Source of the DNA: Paenibacillus paridis
GTDB taxonomy: Bacteria; Bacillota; Bacilli; Paenibacillales; Paenibacillaceae
Direction: 5' to 3'
Assembly: GCF_006345825.1 (NCBI RefSeq)
Contig: NZ_VCIX01000092.1
Location: 1,054,001-1,118,000 of the forward strand
DNA: 64,000 nt
The translations under genes and the position numbers were made by a program. The notes under the pieces are model-generated. The model did not search any database and was not told where the DNA came from. It was given only the letters and a program-made list of their open reading frames with translations. Position 1 is the stretch's first letter, and the number at the start of each line of letters is the position of its first letter. Positions 1-10,300 of the stretch are shown here, in pieces.

Positions 1-108
1 CTTGAATGGAAGACAGGCCTTTATTCGCCGATGCTGGCTCTCTTTTGGTTCAATATGCTACAATTGATTGGAATAATAGGGACAAGCGTGATTATGAGGC
101 TCGATTGA
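1..108 (+). CDS. Possible 3' end of a membrane protein (partial)
   Basis: An open frame runs from the window edge to a TGA at 106-108 and encodes about 35 residues. The stretch is hydrophobic, with a run like LALFWFNMLQLIGIIGTSVI that could be a last membrane segment. It lies just upstream of lspA on the same strand. The family is not recognisable from so short a tail, and the frame could be chance. Confidence 0.3.
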   Translation, partial: LEWKTGLYSPMLALFWFNMLQLIGIIGTSVIMRLD

Positions 109-163
109 GCTGCTGTCATGGGTGTCGTGAAACGTGGCTTCACCAAAAAATAGGAGTGATCAC

Positions 164-685
164 ATGCGTTTTTATTATTACTGGATCGCGGTATTGGTTT
201 TTATTCTTGATTTTGCAACAAAAAGATTAATTGAATCCAAACTAGTCATTGCGGAGCAAATTAGCGTTATCGGTAATTTCTTTCTGATTACTTCGCACCG
301 CAACCGTGGAGCAGCATTTGGCATTTTGCAGGAGCAGCGCTTGTTTTTCATCATTATTACCTTGGTTATTGTCTCAGGCATTATTTGGTACATACAGATG
401 ATGCGCAAATCTGCAAAGCCATGGCTTCTTGTAGGGCTAGGCCTTGTGCTTGGCGGGGCGATCGGGAACTTTTTGGACCGTGCTCGCTTTGGCGAGGTTA
501 CGGATTTCCTGCAATTTAATTTTGGCAGCTATGAATTTCCGATTTTCAACATTGCGGATTCGGGAATCGTTTGCGGCGTCGCTTTAATTTTAATTGACAC
601 GCTATTATCAGCTAAAGAAGACAAAAAACGTTCGCAAAATGGAGAGGACAAGGATCAAAACAATCATGAGCAACAGCCTATATAA
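164..685 (+). CDS. lspA: Lipoprotein signal peptidase (signal peptidase II)
   Basis: This integral-membrane aspartyl protease cleaves the signal peptide from diacylglyceryl-modified prolipoproteins just before the lipobox cysteine. The 173-residue product has the family length and four hydrophobic segments. The two catalytic aspartates are visible as D114 in EVTDF and D132 in FNIADSGI, and the conserved NFLDR motif is at 102-106. The ATG at 164 is chosen because TAGGAGTG sits 6-13 nt upstream; an in-frame ATG further upstream has no ribosome-binding site. The last 20 nt overlap the next gene, so the two are probably co-transcribed. Several lipoproteins encoded in this window (two solute-binding proteins and an efflux adaptor) would be substrates. 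Confidence 0.95.
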   Translation: MRFYYYWIAVLVFILDFATKRLIESKLVIAEQISVIGNFFLITSHRNRGAAFGILQEQRLFFIIITLVIVSGIIWYIQMMRKSAKPWLLVGLGLVLGGAIGNFLDRARFGEVTDFLQFNFGSYEFPIFNIADSGIVCGVALILIDTLLSAKEDKKRSQNGEDKDQNNHEQQPI

Positions 686-1604
686 TGAAGAACCGCTCGA
701 ATGGATCGCAGAAGCGGAGCAAGCCGGCGAGCGAGTAGATAAGTTTGTAACCGACAGCATGGATGAACAAGGTGTGTCAAGAACGCAAGTACAGGAATGG
801 ATCAAGGCTGGAGCCGTTCTGGTAGACGGCAAGGTTGCGAAAGCAAATGTGAAAATTGCCGAGGGCAACAAAGTTGTGCTGCACATTCCGGAGCCGGAGG
901 AAGCCGCAATCGTTCCTGAGAACATTCCGCTGGAAGTGATTTACGAGGATTCGGATTTGATCGTCATTAACAAAAAACGCGGCATGGTCGTTCACCCAGC
1001 GCCTGGACATTCATCGGGAACACTAGTTAATGCGCTAATGTATCATTGCAAGGATCTGTCAGGCATCAACGGCATGATCCGCCCGGGGATTGTACATCGT
1101 ATAGACAAGGATACAACCGGATTGCTGATGGCAGCGAAAAACGATCTCGCACATGTTTCTTTGGCGGAGCAGCTTAAGGACCATACGGTTACCCGTAAAT
1201 ATATCGCTTTGGTGCATGGCAATTTGCCGCATGATCAAGGTACCATCGACGCGCCGATCGGACGTGACCAGAATGACCGCAAGCTGTTTACGGTAACGGA
1301 ACGAAACAGCAGGCATGCAGTAACCCATTTCCATGTGCTGGAGCGTTTGGGAGATTACACGGTAGTGGAGCTTCAGCTGGAAACGGGCCGAACTCACCAA
1401 ATTCGCGTGCATATGAAATATATCGGGCATCCGCTTGCCGGCGACCCCGTTTATGGAAGAAACAAGACCGTTGCACTGAAAGGACAAGCTTTGCATGCAA
1501 CGCTGCTTGGCTTTACGCATCCGCGCAGCGGGGAACGATTGGAGTTTGAAATGCCTTTGCCCGCTGACTTTGAATTTGTGTTAAGCAATCTGCGTTCCAG
1601 ATAA
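666..1604 (+). CDS. RluA/RluD-family 23S rRNA pseudouridine synthase
   Basis: The 312-residue protein has an N-terminal S4 RNA-binding domain (about residues 18-78) followed by the RluA-type catalytic domain. The signature HRIDKDTTGLL is at 144-154, with D147 as the catalytic aspartate that attacks the uridine. RluA/RluD-type enzymes isomerise specific uridines in large-subunit rRNA; the exact target cannot be read from sequence. The start at 666 keeps a complete S4 domain and has AAGGA about 11 nt upstream. It overlaps lspA by 20 nt. In Bacillus subtilis the equivalent gene ylyB also sits between lspA and pyrR, which supports orthology. Confidence 0.93.
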   Translation: MSNSLYNEEPLEWIAEAEQAGERVDKFVTDSMDEQGVSRTQVQEWIKAGAVLVDGKVAKANVKIAEGNKVVLHIPEPEEAAIVPENIPLEVIYEDSDLIVINKKRGMVVHPAPGHSSGTLVNALMYHCKDLSGINGMIRPGIVHRIDKDTTGLLMAAKNDLAHVSLAEQLKDHTVTRKYIALVHGNLPHDQGTIDAPIGRDQNDRKLFTVTERNSRHAVTHFHVLERLGDYTVVELQLETGRTHQIRVHMKYIGHPLAGDPVYGRNKTVALKGQALHATLLGFTHPRSGERLEFEMPLPADFEFVLSNLRSR

Positions 1605-1723
1605 TGTGAAACGTCCAAAAGTGCAAACTTTTCACCACTTTATTCATTATTTCGAGCTGAGAAGTAAGTTATTCTAACAATAACAACAGAAATCAATGAG
1701 AAAATAAGGATAGGTGACATGAA

Positions 1724-2959
1724 ATGACATCCATTAATCAAAATTACTTGGAGCTGCAAGGCAGCTACTTGTTCTCTGAAATTGCCAAGCGCCGCACAAA
1801 ATTTATTCAAGACAATCCGAATGCTGAAATTATCAGTTTGGGTATTGGCGACGTTACACGCGGTTTGCCAGATGCGGTATTAAACGCTATGCACAGTGCA
1901 GTAGATGAGCTTGCAGCTCCCGGTTCTTTCCGCGGCTATGGCCCGGAACAAGGATATGATTTCTTGATTAATGCGATTATCGAAAATGATTATAAATCAC
2001 GCGGCATTGACATTGCCACGAATGAAGTATTCGTGAGCGACGGATCCAAATGCGATGTCGGCAACATTCAAGAAATTTTCAGTGAAAACAGCATTGTAGC
2101 CGTACAAGATCCCGTGTATCCGGTTTATGTCGATACGAACGTAATGGCGGGACGCTCGGGCAAATACAACCAAGAAACAAAGCGTTATGAGAATATTGCT
2201 TACTTGGAGTGCACAGCCGAGAATGACTTCAAGCCAAGCTTGCCGGACCGCAAGGTTGATATCATTTACTTGTGCTACCCAAACAATCCAACCGGCATGA
2301 CGCTTACTAAAGAAGAGCTTAAAGTATGGGTTGACTACGCGAGAGCGAACAACTGCATCATTCTTTATGATTCTGCTTATGAAGCGTTCATTCAAGAAGA
2401 AGATGTTCCGCGCAGCATTTATGAAATCGAAGGCGCGCGCGAAGTAGCCATCGAATTCCGCAGCTTCTCCAAAACAGCAGGCTTCACAGGCGTACGCTGC
2501 GCATATACCGTCGTACCTCGTGAGCTGAAAGGTCTTGATGCTTCCGGCAACGAAGTATTGATCAATGATTTGTGGAATCGCCGTCACACGACAAAATTCA
2601 ATGGCGTTTCTTATGTGACACAGCGTGGGGCTGCTGCGATTTACTCAGCCGAAGGCAAAGAACAAATCAAAACGCTCGTTGATTATTACATGACAAATGC
2701 AGCGATTATCCGTGATGGGTTAGCCTCGCTGGGCCTTGAAGTGTTTGGAGGCGTGAACGCTCCTTATATTTGGTTGAAAACACCGAATGGCATGGATTCT
2801 TGGTCTTTCTTCGACAAGCTTCTAACAGAAGCTAACATTGTAGGAACGCCAGGCGTAGGCTTTGGCCAAAGCGGCCAAGGCTACTTCCGACTTACTGCTT
2901 TCGGAAGCAGAGAAAATACAGAAAAAGCTGTGGAAAGAATTCGCAAGCTTAGTCTGTAA
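1724..2959 (+). CDS. dapL: LL-diaminopimelate aminotransferase
   Basis: A class I/II fold PLP-dependent aminotransferase of 411 residues. DapL converts tetrahydrodipicolinate directly to LL-2,6-diaminopimelate with glutamate as amino donor, a one-step route to the lysine and peptidoglycan precursor. The N-terminal ISLGIGDVTRGLP and the FRGYGPEQGY segments are typical of DapL rather than aspartate aminotransferases. YPNNPTG is at 185-191 and the Schiff-base lysine is K250 in RSFSKTAGF. AGGTGA lies 6 nt before the chosen ATG. It sits alone between the pseudouridine synthase and the pyr operon, with about 120 nt upstream and no clear terminator on either side. Confidence 0.92.
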   Translation: MTSINQNYLELQGSYLFSEIAKRRTKFIQDNPNAEIISLGIGDVTRGLPDAVLNAMHSAVDELAAPGSFRGYGPEQGYDFLINAIIENDYKSRGIDIATNEVFVSDGSKCDVGNIQEIFSENSIVAVQDPVYPVYVDTNVMAGRSGKYNQETKRYENIAYLECTAENDFKPSLPDRKVDIIYLCYPNNPTGMTLTKEELKVWVDYARANNCIILYDSAYEAFIQEEDVPRSIYEIEGAREVAIEFRSFSKTAGFTGVRCAYTVVPRELKGLDASGNEVLINDLWNRRHTTKFNGVSYVTQRGAAAIYSAEGKEQIKTLVDYYMTNAAIIRDGLASLGLEVFGGVNAPYIWLKTPNGMDSWSFFDKLLTEANIVGTPGVGFGQSGQGYFRLTAFGSRENTEKAVERIRKLSL

Positions 2960-3055
2960 CATTTTTAATCATTGAAGACTTGCTTACAACGCTTACCTTG
3001 TATAGCCAATCGGAATCGGATCACACTAAGTACAAGCGGAAATATTCGTTTGGAC

Positions 3056-3084
3056 TTGACATCTTTTGTCGAACGTGGGATAAT
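3056..3084 (+). promoter_or_regulatory. SigA-type promoter of the pyr operon
   Basis: TTGACA at 3056-3061 and GATAAT at 3079-3084 are separated by exactly 17 nt. This near-consensus promoter is placed immediately upstream of the PyrR-binding leader and would start transcription near 3091. Confidence 0.8.
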
Positions 3085-3114
3085 TCCTATGATATACATC
3101 AGTACCTTTAACTC

Positions 3115-3279
3115 AGTCCCGAGAGGCTGGCAAGGTAGCGTGAATAACAGGCACATCGAAGAGTGAAATAGGACAGCCTAAAGAGCAGCTTTCTGTGACG
3201 GAAGCGGCTTGGGCGTGTACCCTGTCTCTTCATGGCCGGTCACAAGCTCCTTGCGATTTATTGCAAGGAGCTTTTTTTG
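3115..3279 (+). promoter_or_regulatory. PyrR-binding attenuator with intrinsic terminator in the pyr leader
   Basis: The segment AGTCCCGAGAGGCT at 3115-3128 matches the conserved PyrR-binding RNA loop known from Bacillus pyr leaders. Downstream, AGCTCCTTGC (3245-3254) and GCAAGGAGCT (3263-3272) form a perfect 10-bp hairpin followed by seven T residues, an intrinsic terminator 44 nt before pyrR. In the known mechanism UMP-bound PyrR stabilises the anti-antiterminator so that the terminator forms and the operon is shut off when pyrimidines are plentiful. The alternative antiterminator pairing was not folded here. Confidence 0.85.
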
Positions 3280-3322
3280 TCGCAACCTGGCATTTGGGCG
3301 ATTATGGAAGGAGTCAGCGGAA

Positions 3323-3898
3323 ATGACGGAAGAAGAGCATTTAGTCATCATGGATGAAACGGCAATTCGACGTGCATTAACGCGAATTGCTCACGAGATC
3401 GTGGAGAAGAACAAAGGCATCGATAATTGCGTAATCGTCGGCATACGGACGCGGGGCATCTACCTTGCTCACCGCATTGCCGAGCGCATCGGCGAGATCG
3501 AAGGCAAGCCAGTCATCGTAAGCGAGCTCGATATCACACACTATCGGGATGACCGGAAAGCAGGGATTGCAGCGGACATTGAAGTTGCCGCAGCAATCGG
3601 CGATACGGACGGCGTACCCTTTACGGTACAGGACAAACGGATTATTTTATTCGATGACGTACTGTACACGGGTCGCACGATTCGCGCGGCAATGGATGCG
3701 CTAATGGATTGTGGCAGACCACAAAGCATACAGCTTGCCGTGCTCGTGGATAGAGGCCATAGGGAACTTCCGATCAGGCCTGATTTTGTAGGCAAAAACG
3801 TGCCTACCTCAAAGCAGGAGCAAATTGAAGTGGCTTTAACTGAAATTGATCAAATCGACCAGGTAACGATCATTAACCAGAGGGGGCAAGCCGGATGA
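3323..3898 (+). CDS. pyrR: Bifunctional pyr operon attenuator / uracil phosphoribosyltransferase
   Basis: PyrR binds leader RNA of the pyr operon in a UMP-dependent way and also has weak uracil phosphoribosyltransferase activity. The 191-residue product has the PRPP-binding loop ILFDDVLYTGRT at about 108-119 and is slightly longer than the usual ~180 residues. GGAAGGAG at 3306-3313 selects the ATG at 3323; a longer upstream reading would run through the terminator hairpin. The stop TGA overlaps the pyrB start (ATGA), so translation is probably coupled. It is the first gene of the pyrimidine operon and lies directly behind the attenuator it controls. Confidence 0.95.
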   Translation: MTEEEHLVIMDETAIRRALTRIAHEIVEKNKGIDNCVIVGIRTRGIYLAHRIAERIGEIEGKPVIVSELDITHYRDDRKAGIAADIEVAAAIGDTDGVPFTVQDKRIILFDDVLYTGRTIRAAMDALMDCGRPQSIQLAVLVDRGHRELPIRPDFVGKNVPTSKQEQIEVALTEIDQIDQVTIINQRGQAG

Positions 3899-4794
3899 CG
3901 ATGACACAGCTTAAACAACGGAGTTTGCTCGGATTAAAAGAGCTTAGCAAGGAAGAGATTGAATCTATTCTAGATCGCGCCGCTTATTGGGAAAACCAAC
4001 CGGTGAAAGTTCATACGACGATGCAGGGCAAGTTTGCGGCCAATATGTTTTTTGAAAACAGCACGCGCACCCGTTTCTCATTCGAAGTAGCAGAGAAGCG
4101 CCTCGGGACAGAGGTACTAAACTTCTCGTCCGCGGTGTCGAGCGTTCAGAAGGGTGAGTCGATCTACGATACGGTTCGCACCTTGGAATCAATGGGAATC
4201 GATGTGGGTATCATTCGATTGAAGCCCATTGGCGTCCTTGCCGAGCTGGCAACAAAAATCAAAGTGCCTTTGATCAATGCTGGTGACGGCAATAACGAGC
4301 ACCCTACACAAGCGCTGCTCGATATGTATACGATGAGAAAGCATTTTGGTCAGCTGAAAGGCTTGACGGTGTCCATTATTGGCGATGTGCTTCACAGCCG
4401 TGTAGCCAGGTCTAATCTGTGGGCGCTTCAGAAGTTCGGGGTCAACGTAAACTTCTGCTCGCCACCGAATATGCAGGCTTCTGAGCTTGATGTCAATTAT
4501 ATATCTATAGATGAAGCTTTAAAATCAGACGTTGTCATGATGCTGCGCGTGCAGCTTGAGCGTCATGAGAGCGGCATGCTAAGCTCTGCCGAGAGCTACC
4601 GCGAGCACTACGGCCTTACAGTGGAGCGGGCAAGCAAGCTGGCCAGCCATGCGATTATCATGCACCCTGCGCCAATTAACCGCAATGTTGAAATTGACGA
4701 TGAACTGGTAGAGCATTCGCAATCACGCATTTTCCCGCAAATGGAGAACGGGGTTCCGATTCGAATGGCCGTTGTAGAACGGGCTCTCAGCTAG
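3895..4794 (+). CDS. pyrB: Aspartate carbamoyltransferase catalytic subunit
   Basis: Catalyses the first committed step of pyrimidine synthesis: carbamoyl phosphate plus aspartate to carbamoyl aspartate. The 299-residue protein has the carbamoyl-phosphate motif STRTR at 56-60 (within FFENSTRTRFSFE), the HPTQALLD motif in mid-protein, and HPAPINRNVEI near the end. The start overlaps pyrR by 4 nt; an alternative ATG two codons later cannot be excluded. No pyrI regulatory subunit gene is present, as expected for Bacilli, so the enzyme is likely a catalytic trimer. Confidence 0.95.
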   Translation: MTMTQLKQRSLLGLKELSKEEIESILDRAAYWENQPVKVHTTMQGKFAANMFFENSTRTRFSFEVAEKRLGTEVLNFSSAVSSVQKGESIYDTVRTLESMGIDVGIIRLKPIGVLAELATKIKVPLINAGDGNNEHPTQALLDMYTMRKHFGQLKGLTVSIIGDVLHSRVARSNLWALQKFGVNVNFCSPPNMQASELDVNYISIDEALKSDVVMMLRVQLERHESGMLSSAESYREHYGLTVERASKLASHAIIMHPAPINRNVEIDDELVEHSQSRIFPQMENGVPIRMAVVERALS

Positions 4795-4837
4795 CGCTAG
4801 CAGCATAGATCGAACAAATCCGGAGGGGGAATCATCA

Positions 4838-6124
4838 ATGTCATTATGGATTATAAACGGTAACGTATGGAACGAAACCTCGGGCAAACTAGAAAGCAAG
4901 CATATTCAAATCGCAAACGGTAAGATCGAAGCAGTCATTGACGGCGGACAATCGCCGGATACGGGCAGCGCCGAGGTTATCGATGCGCAGGGCAAGCTGG
5001 TATCGCCAGGCTTCATCGACATGCACGTGCATTTGCGTGACCCTGGTTTCGAATATAAAGAAGACATTGCAACAGGAACTGCTTCGGCAGCCAAGGGCGG
5101 CTTCACAACGATCGCCTGCATGCCTAATACGCGTCCAGTAACGGACACAGCGGAAACCGTTCGATACATTACAAACAAAGCCGAGCAGGTGGGTGTGGTT
5201 AAAGTGCTTCCTTACGCATCCATCACCAAAAATGAGCTTGGCCGTGAACTGACTGATTTTGCTTCTCTGAAAGAAGCCGGCGCGATTGGCTTCACGGATG
5301 ACGGAGTCGGCGTGCAAAACGCCCAAATGATGAAAAATGCGATGGCGCTGGCACAATCGATGGATATGCCAATCATCGCACACTGCGAGGACGATACGCT
5401 GGTTGAAGGTGCATGGGCTTCGGAAGGCGAATTTTCCCGCAAGCATGGCCTGAAGGGGATTCCGAATGAATCGGAAGCGATCCATGTCGGCAGAGATATT
5501 CTGCTCGCAGAAGCGACAGGCGTGCATTACCATATTTGCCACGTCAGCACGGAGCAGTCGGTTCGTCTGATTCGCTTAGCGAAATCGATCGGCGTAAAGG
5601 TAACCGCAGAGGTTTGCCCGCATCACCTGCTGCTGTCCGATGAGGATATCCCAGGCCTGGATGATGCCAATTGGAAAATGAATCCGCCGCTCCGCACGCC
5701 GCGTGACGTGCAAGCGGTAATCGAAGCGCTGGAGGACGGCACAATCGATATGGTCGTAACCGATCATGCGCCGCACAGCGCAGAAGAAAAGGCGCGCGGC
5801 GTTCAGCTAGCTCCTTTCGGAATCGTTGGCTTCGAGACGGCTTTCCCGCTCTTGTACACCAAGTTTGTACAAACCGGAAAATGGACGCTTGGCTTCCTGC
5901 TGCAGCGCATGACGGCTGACCCGGCTCGCGTCTTCCGTCTTCCGACTGGCCGCCTTGAGCAGGGTGCTCCTGCCGATGTCACAATCGTAGATCTGGATAA
6001 CGAACGTTCGGTAGACCCAAGCACCTTCGCTTCCAAAAGCAACAATACACCGTTCGGCGGCTGGAAGCTTAGCGGCTGGCCGGTAACTACCATTGTTGAC
6101 GGCGCGGTCGTCTGGTCCGAATAA
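4838..6124 (+). CDS. pyrC: Dihydroorotase
   Basis: Zinc amidohydrolase that cyclises carbamoyl aspartate to dihydroorotate. The 428-residue length fits type I dihydroorotases. The metal motif DMHVHLRDPG at 61-70 supplies H63 and H65, AHCEDD and CHVST carry further ligands, and VVTDHAPHS holds the catalytic aspartate. CGGAGGGGG is centred about 12 nt before the ATG. It is separated by 43 nt from pyrB and by 64 nt from carA, all on the same strand. Confidence 0.95.
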   Translation: MSLWIINGNVWNETSGKLESKHIQIANGKIEAVIDGGQSPDTGSAEVIDAQGKLVSPGFIDMHVHLRDPGFEYKEDIATGTASAAKGGFTTIACMPNTRPVTDTAETVRYITNKAEQVGVVKVLPYASITKNELGRELTDFASLKEAGAIGFTDDGVGVQNAQMMKNAMALAQSMDMPIIAHCEDDTLVEGAWASEGEFSRKHGLKGIPNESEAIHVGRDILLAEATGVHYHICHVSTEQSVRLIRLAKSIGVKVTAEVCPHHLLLSDEDIPGLDDANWKMNPPLRTPRDVQAVIEALEDGTIDMVVTDHAPHSAEEKARGVQLAPFGIVGFETAFPLLYTKFVQTGKWTLGFLLQRMTADPARVFRLPTGRLEQGAPADVTIVDLDNERSVDPSTFASKSNNTPFGGWKLSGWPVTTIVDGAVVWSE

Positions 6125-6188
6125 TACCTGATTAACAACTTACTTAAGCCTATATATAGGATGAATCAACACCTGAGGAGTGATACGG

Positions 6189-7334
6189 ATGCAAGCAAGA
6201 TTATTGTTAGAAGATGGTACGCTATTTACTGGCCTCTCGTTCGGCGCTGAAGCACAGATGATGGGTGAGGTCGTATTTAATACAGGAATTACCGGTTACC
6301 AGGAGGTTCTGTCCGATCCTTCCTACTGCGGTCAAATCGTGACGATGACTTACCCGCTTATCGGCAACTATGGCATCACTCGCGACGATTTTGAAGCGAT
6401 GCGCCCATTCATTCACGGCTTTGTCGTGCGCCGTCATGAAGAAGTGCCAAGCAACTGGCGCGCGCAATATTCGCTCGGCCAGCTGTTGAAAGAGTACGGC
6501 ATTCCGGGCATTAGCGACATCGATACTCGTATGCTTACTCGTAAGCTGCGCAACTACGGTACGATGAAAGGCCTTATTACAACAGGCAACGAACGTGTGG
6601 AAGAGCTTGCTGAGCGTCTGAACATTTCTAAGCTGATGACGGATCAAGTCGCTCGCACTTCGACATCGCATGTATTCTCAAGCCCTGGACAAGGCGAGCG
6701 TATCGTGCTTGTTGACTTTGGTGCGAAGAGCGGCATTTTGCGCGAGCTAACGAAGCGCGGCTGTGACGTCGTGGTCGTTCCTCACAATACAACAGCAGAA
6801 GAGATTCGCCGCCTAGCTCCGGATGGCATTCAATTGTCGAATGGCCCTGGGGACCCGCAGGATGTACCTTACGCCGTAGAAATGATCTCTGAGTTGCTTG
6901 GCGAATATCCGATCTTCGGAATTTGCCTTGGCCATCAACTGTTCGCACTGGCTTGCGGCGCACAAACGACTAAGCTGAAATTCGGCCACCGCGGCGGCAA
7001 CCACCCAGTTAAAGAGCTGGCAACGAACCGTTGCTACATTACTTCCCAGAACCACGGCTACACGGTGCTTGAGGATTCTATCCAAAATACACCGTTGTCG
7101 GTTACTCATATCAACAATAATGACCGGACAATCGAAGGCTTGAAGCACAAGACATTCCCAGCGTTCTCGGTTCAATATCACCCTGAAGCAGCGCCAGGAC
7201 CTTACGATTCCAGCTACCTTTTCGATGAATTCCTGGAGATGATCCGCACGCATAAGAAAAATAACCCACAAAAACGTCGTCAAGCGGTATTATCGGAGAC
7301 GTTGAAAGGAGAGCTTCAGTATGCCCAAAAATAA
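6189..7334 (+). CDS. carA: Carbamoyl-phosphate synthase small subunit (glutaminase)
   Basis: Hydrolyses glutamine and channels ammonia to CarB for carbamoyl phosphate synthesis. The 381-residue protein has the CPSase small-subunit N-terminal domain (about 1-135) and a class I glutamine amidotransferase domain. The nucleophile is C246 in FGICLGHQ, and the histidine-glutamate pair is in QYHPEAAPGP near residues 335-344. GAGGAG at 6175-6180 lies 8 nt before the ATG at 6189, making this start better than a GTG at 6180 that overlaps the ribosome-binding site. It overlaps carB by 14 nt. Because it sits in the pyr operon and no arginine genes are nearby, it is the pyrimidine-controlled (pyrAA-type) copy. 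Confidence 0.95.
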   Translation: MQARLLLEDGTLFTGLSFGAEAQMMGEVVFNTGITGYQEVLSDPSYCGQIVTMTYPLIGNYGITRDDFEAMRPFIHGFVVRRHEEVPSNWRAQYSLGQLLKEYGIPGISDIDTRMLTRKLRNYGTMKGLITTGNERVEELAERLNISKLMTDQVARTSTSHVFSSPGQGERIVLVDFGAKSGILRELTKRGCDVVVVPHNTTAEEIRRLAPDGIQLSNGPGDPQDVPYAVEMISELLGEYPIFGICLGHQLFALACGAQTTKLKFGHRGGNHPVKELATNRCYITSQNHGYTVLEDSIQNTPLSVTHINNNDRTIEGLKHKTFPAFSVQYHPEAAPGPYDSSYLFDEFLEMIRTHKKNNPQKRRQAVLSETLKGELQYAQK

Positions 7335-10300
7335 TGAACTCAAAAAAATTCTCGTCATCGGTTCCGGCCCAATTGTCATCGGACAAGCGGCGGAATTTGA
7401 CTACGCAGGTACACAGGCTTGCCAAGCTCTAAAAGAAGAGGGCTACGAGGTTGTCCTTATCAATAGTAACCCTGCAACAATCATGACCGATACAAACATG
7501 GCAGATAAGGTTTATATCGAGCCAATCACGTTGGATTTCGTATCCCAAATCATTCGCCAGGAGCGTCCGGATGGTCTTCTTCCAACGCTAGGCGGACAAA
7601 CGGGCCTTAACATGGCGGTTGAACTTGCGCGCGCTGGCGTTCTTGAACGCGAGAACGTTAAGCTGCTAGGAACGCAGCTGACTGCGATTGAGAAAGCGGA
7701 GGATCGCGATTTGTTCCGTGACCTGATGCGTGAGCTTGAGCAGCCGGTACCAGATAGCGATATCGTAACAACAGTAGAAGCTGCGATCAGCTTCGCCAAC
7801 ACGATTGGTTATCCAATCATCGTTCGTCCTGCATACACGCTTGGCGGAACTGGCGGCGGCATTTGCGCTAACGAAGAAGAGCTTCGCGAGACTGTAGCTT
7901 CCGGTATTCGTTACAGCCCAATCAGCCAGTGCCTGATCGAAAAATCGATCGCAGGCATGAAGGAAGTTGAGTACGAAGTTATGCGTGATGCGAACGACAA
8001 CTGTATCGTTGTCTGCAACATGGAGAACTTTGACCCGGTTGGCGTACATACCGGCGACAGTATTGTCGTAGCGCCAAGCCAAACATTGTCTGACCGCGAG
8101 TATCAAATGCTCCGTTCGGCATCATTAAAAATCATTCGTGCTTTGAACATCGAAGGCGGTTGTAACGTACAATTCGCGCTTGATCCCCAAAGCTATCAAT
8201 ATTATGTTATCGAAGTTAATCCGCGCGTAAGTCGCTCTTCGGCGCTAGCTTCCAAAGCAACAGGCTATCCAATTGCCAAGATGGCAGCTAAAATTGCGAT
8301 TGGTTACACCTTGGATGAGCTTGTTAACCCAGTTACTGGTCAAACATACGCTTGCTTCGAGCCTACGCTGGATTATATCGTATCGAAAATTCCACGCTGG
8401 CCGTTTGACAAGTTCGTGAATGCGAACCGTAAACTAGGCACACAAATGAAAGCAACGGGCGAGGTTATGGCGATTGGCCGTACGTTCGAGGAGTCGATCC
8501 ACAAAGCTGTGCGCTCCCTTGAAATCGGCGCACACCGCATTCATTTGAAAGAAGCATCTTCATTAGAAGATGCTGTACTGCGCTCGCGCTTGGAGAAACC
8601 GGACGATGAGCGCATGTTCCTTGTAGCGGAAGCTTTCCGCCGTGGCTACAAGCTTCAAGAAATTCAAGACATTACGAATATCGACTGGTGGTTCCTAGAT
8701 AAAATCCAATCGATCGTCGCGTTTGAAGATCGTATGCGCAGTGAATCAACCTTGTCGGCGCAGACGCTTTATGAAGCGAAACGTAAAGGCTTCTCCGACC
8801 GTTCGATTGCAGAAATTCGCAGCGAAGGCTTCCCTAATGGCAGCCATACGACGGAAGCAGACGTTCGCGCGCTTCGCGTACAGCAAAACCTGAAGCCTGT
8901 ATACAAAATGGTAGATACTTGCGCGGCGGAGTTTGAAGCCTCAACGCCGTATTACTACTCGACTTATGAAGTTGAGAATGAAGTAACTCAAACAGACAAA
9001 CAGAAAGTGCTCGTTCTTGGCTCTGGTCCGATCCGTATCGGCCAAGGTATCGAGTTCGATTACTCCACTGTTCACGCGGTTTGGGCGATTCAAAAAGCAG
9101 GTTTCGAAGCGGTTATCATCAACAACAACCCGGAGACAGTTTCCACCGATTTCAGCACATCGGATAGATTGTACTTTGAGCCTTTGTTCTTCGAGGATGT
9201 AATGAACGTCATTGAGCAAGAGAATCCAATTGGCGTAATCGTTCAATTCGGCGGACAAACGGCAATCAACCTTGCAGCGCCGCTTTCCAAAGCAGGAGTG
9301 CGCATTCTTGGCTCCAGCCTTGAGAGCATTGATGCTGCTGAGGATCGCAAGAAGTTCGAAGCATTGCTTCGGAGCCTGAGCATTGCTCAGCCTGATGGCA
9401 AAACGGTAACAACGGTTGACGATGCTGTCGTAACAGCGCAAAGCCTTGGCTATCCGGTACTCGTACGCCCTTCGTACGTGCTTGGCGGCCGCGCGATGGA
9501 AATTGTCTACTCGGACGAAGAGCTTCTGAACTACATGGAAGTTGCCGTAAAAATCAACCCTGAGCATCCGGTGCTTATCGACCGTTACATGCTTGGCAAA
9601 GAAGCAGAAGTAGATGCGATTTGCGATGGCGACACTGTCCTGATCCCAGGCATCATGGAGCATGTTGAGCGCGCAGGCGTTCACTCCGGGGATTCCATTG
9701 CAGTGTATCCGCCGCAATCATTGTCTGATGATATCAAGAAACAAATCGTTGATATTACGATCAGCATTTCCAAAGCGCTCAACGTTATCGGACTTGTCAA
9801 TATCCAGTTCGTTATCCATCAGGAGAAAGTGTACGTGATCGAGGTTAACCCGCGTTCATCCCGTACCGTACCGTTCTTGAGCAAAGTTACAAATATACCA
9901 ATGGCTAACCTTGCTACGCAAGCGATTCTTGGAACGAAGCTTGCTGATCTAGGTTATGTAGACGGCTTGTGGCCAGAAGATGAGTATGTATCGGTTAAGG
10001 TACCTGTATTCTCCTTCGCTAAGCTGCGCCGCGTTGACCCGACCTTGACGCCTGAGATGAAGTCGACAGGCGAAGTTATGGGCCGTGACGTACAATATGC
10101 GAAGGCACTTTACAAAGGCCTTATCGGTGCAGGCATGAAAATTCCAACATCGGGAGCGATTATCGCAACCGTAGCGGACAAAGACAAAGAAGAAGCAACG
10201 GAATTGCTGCGCGGATTCTTTAATCTTGGTTACAAAATCATTGCTACTGGCGGAACGGCCAAAGCGCTTGAAGAAGCAGGCTTGATCGTAACGACTGTCA

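Noticed and set aside
2965..3166. Two ~64-codon frames on opposite strands between dapL and pyrR
   Set aside because: They cover the pyr promoter and PyrR-binding leader and lack ribosome-binding sites.
4889..5542. 217-codon minus-strand frame inside pyrC
   Set aside because: Antisense shadow of dihydroorotase; no ribosome-binding site.
8941..9717. 258-codon minus-strand frame inside carB
   Set aside because: Shadow of the conserved carB coding sequence without initiation signals.
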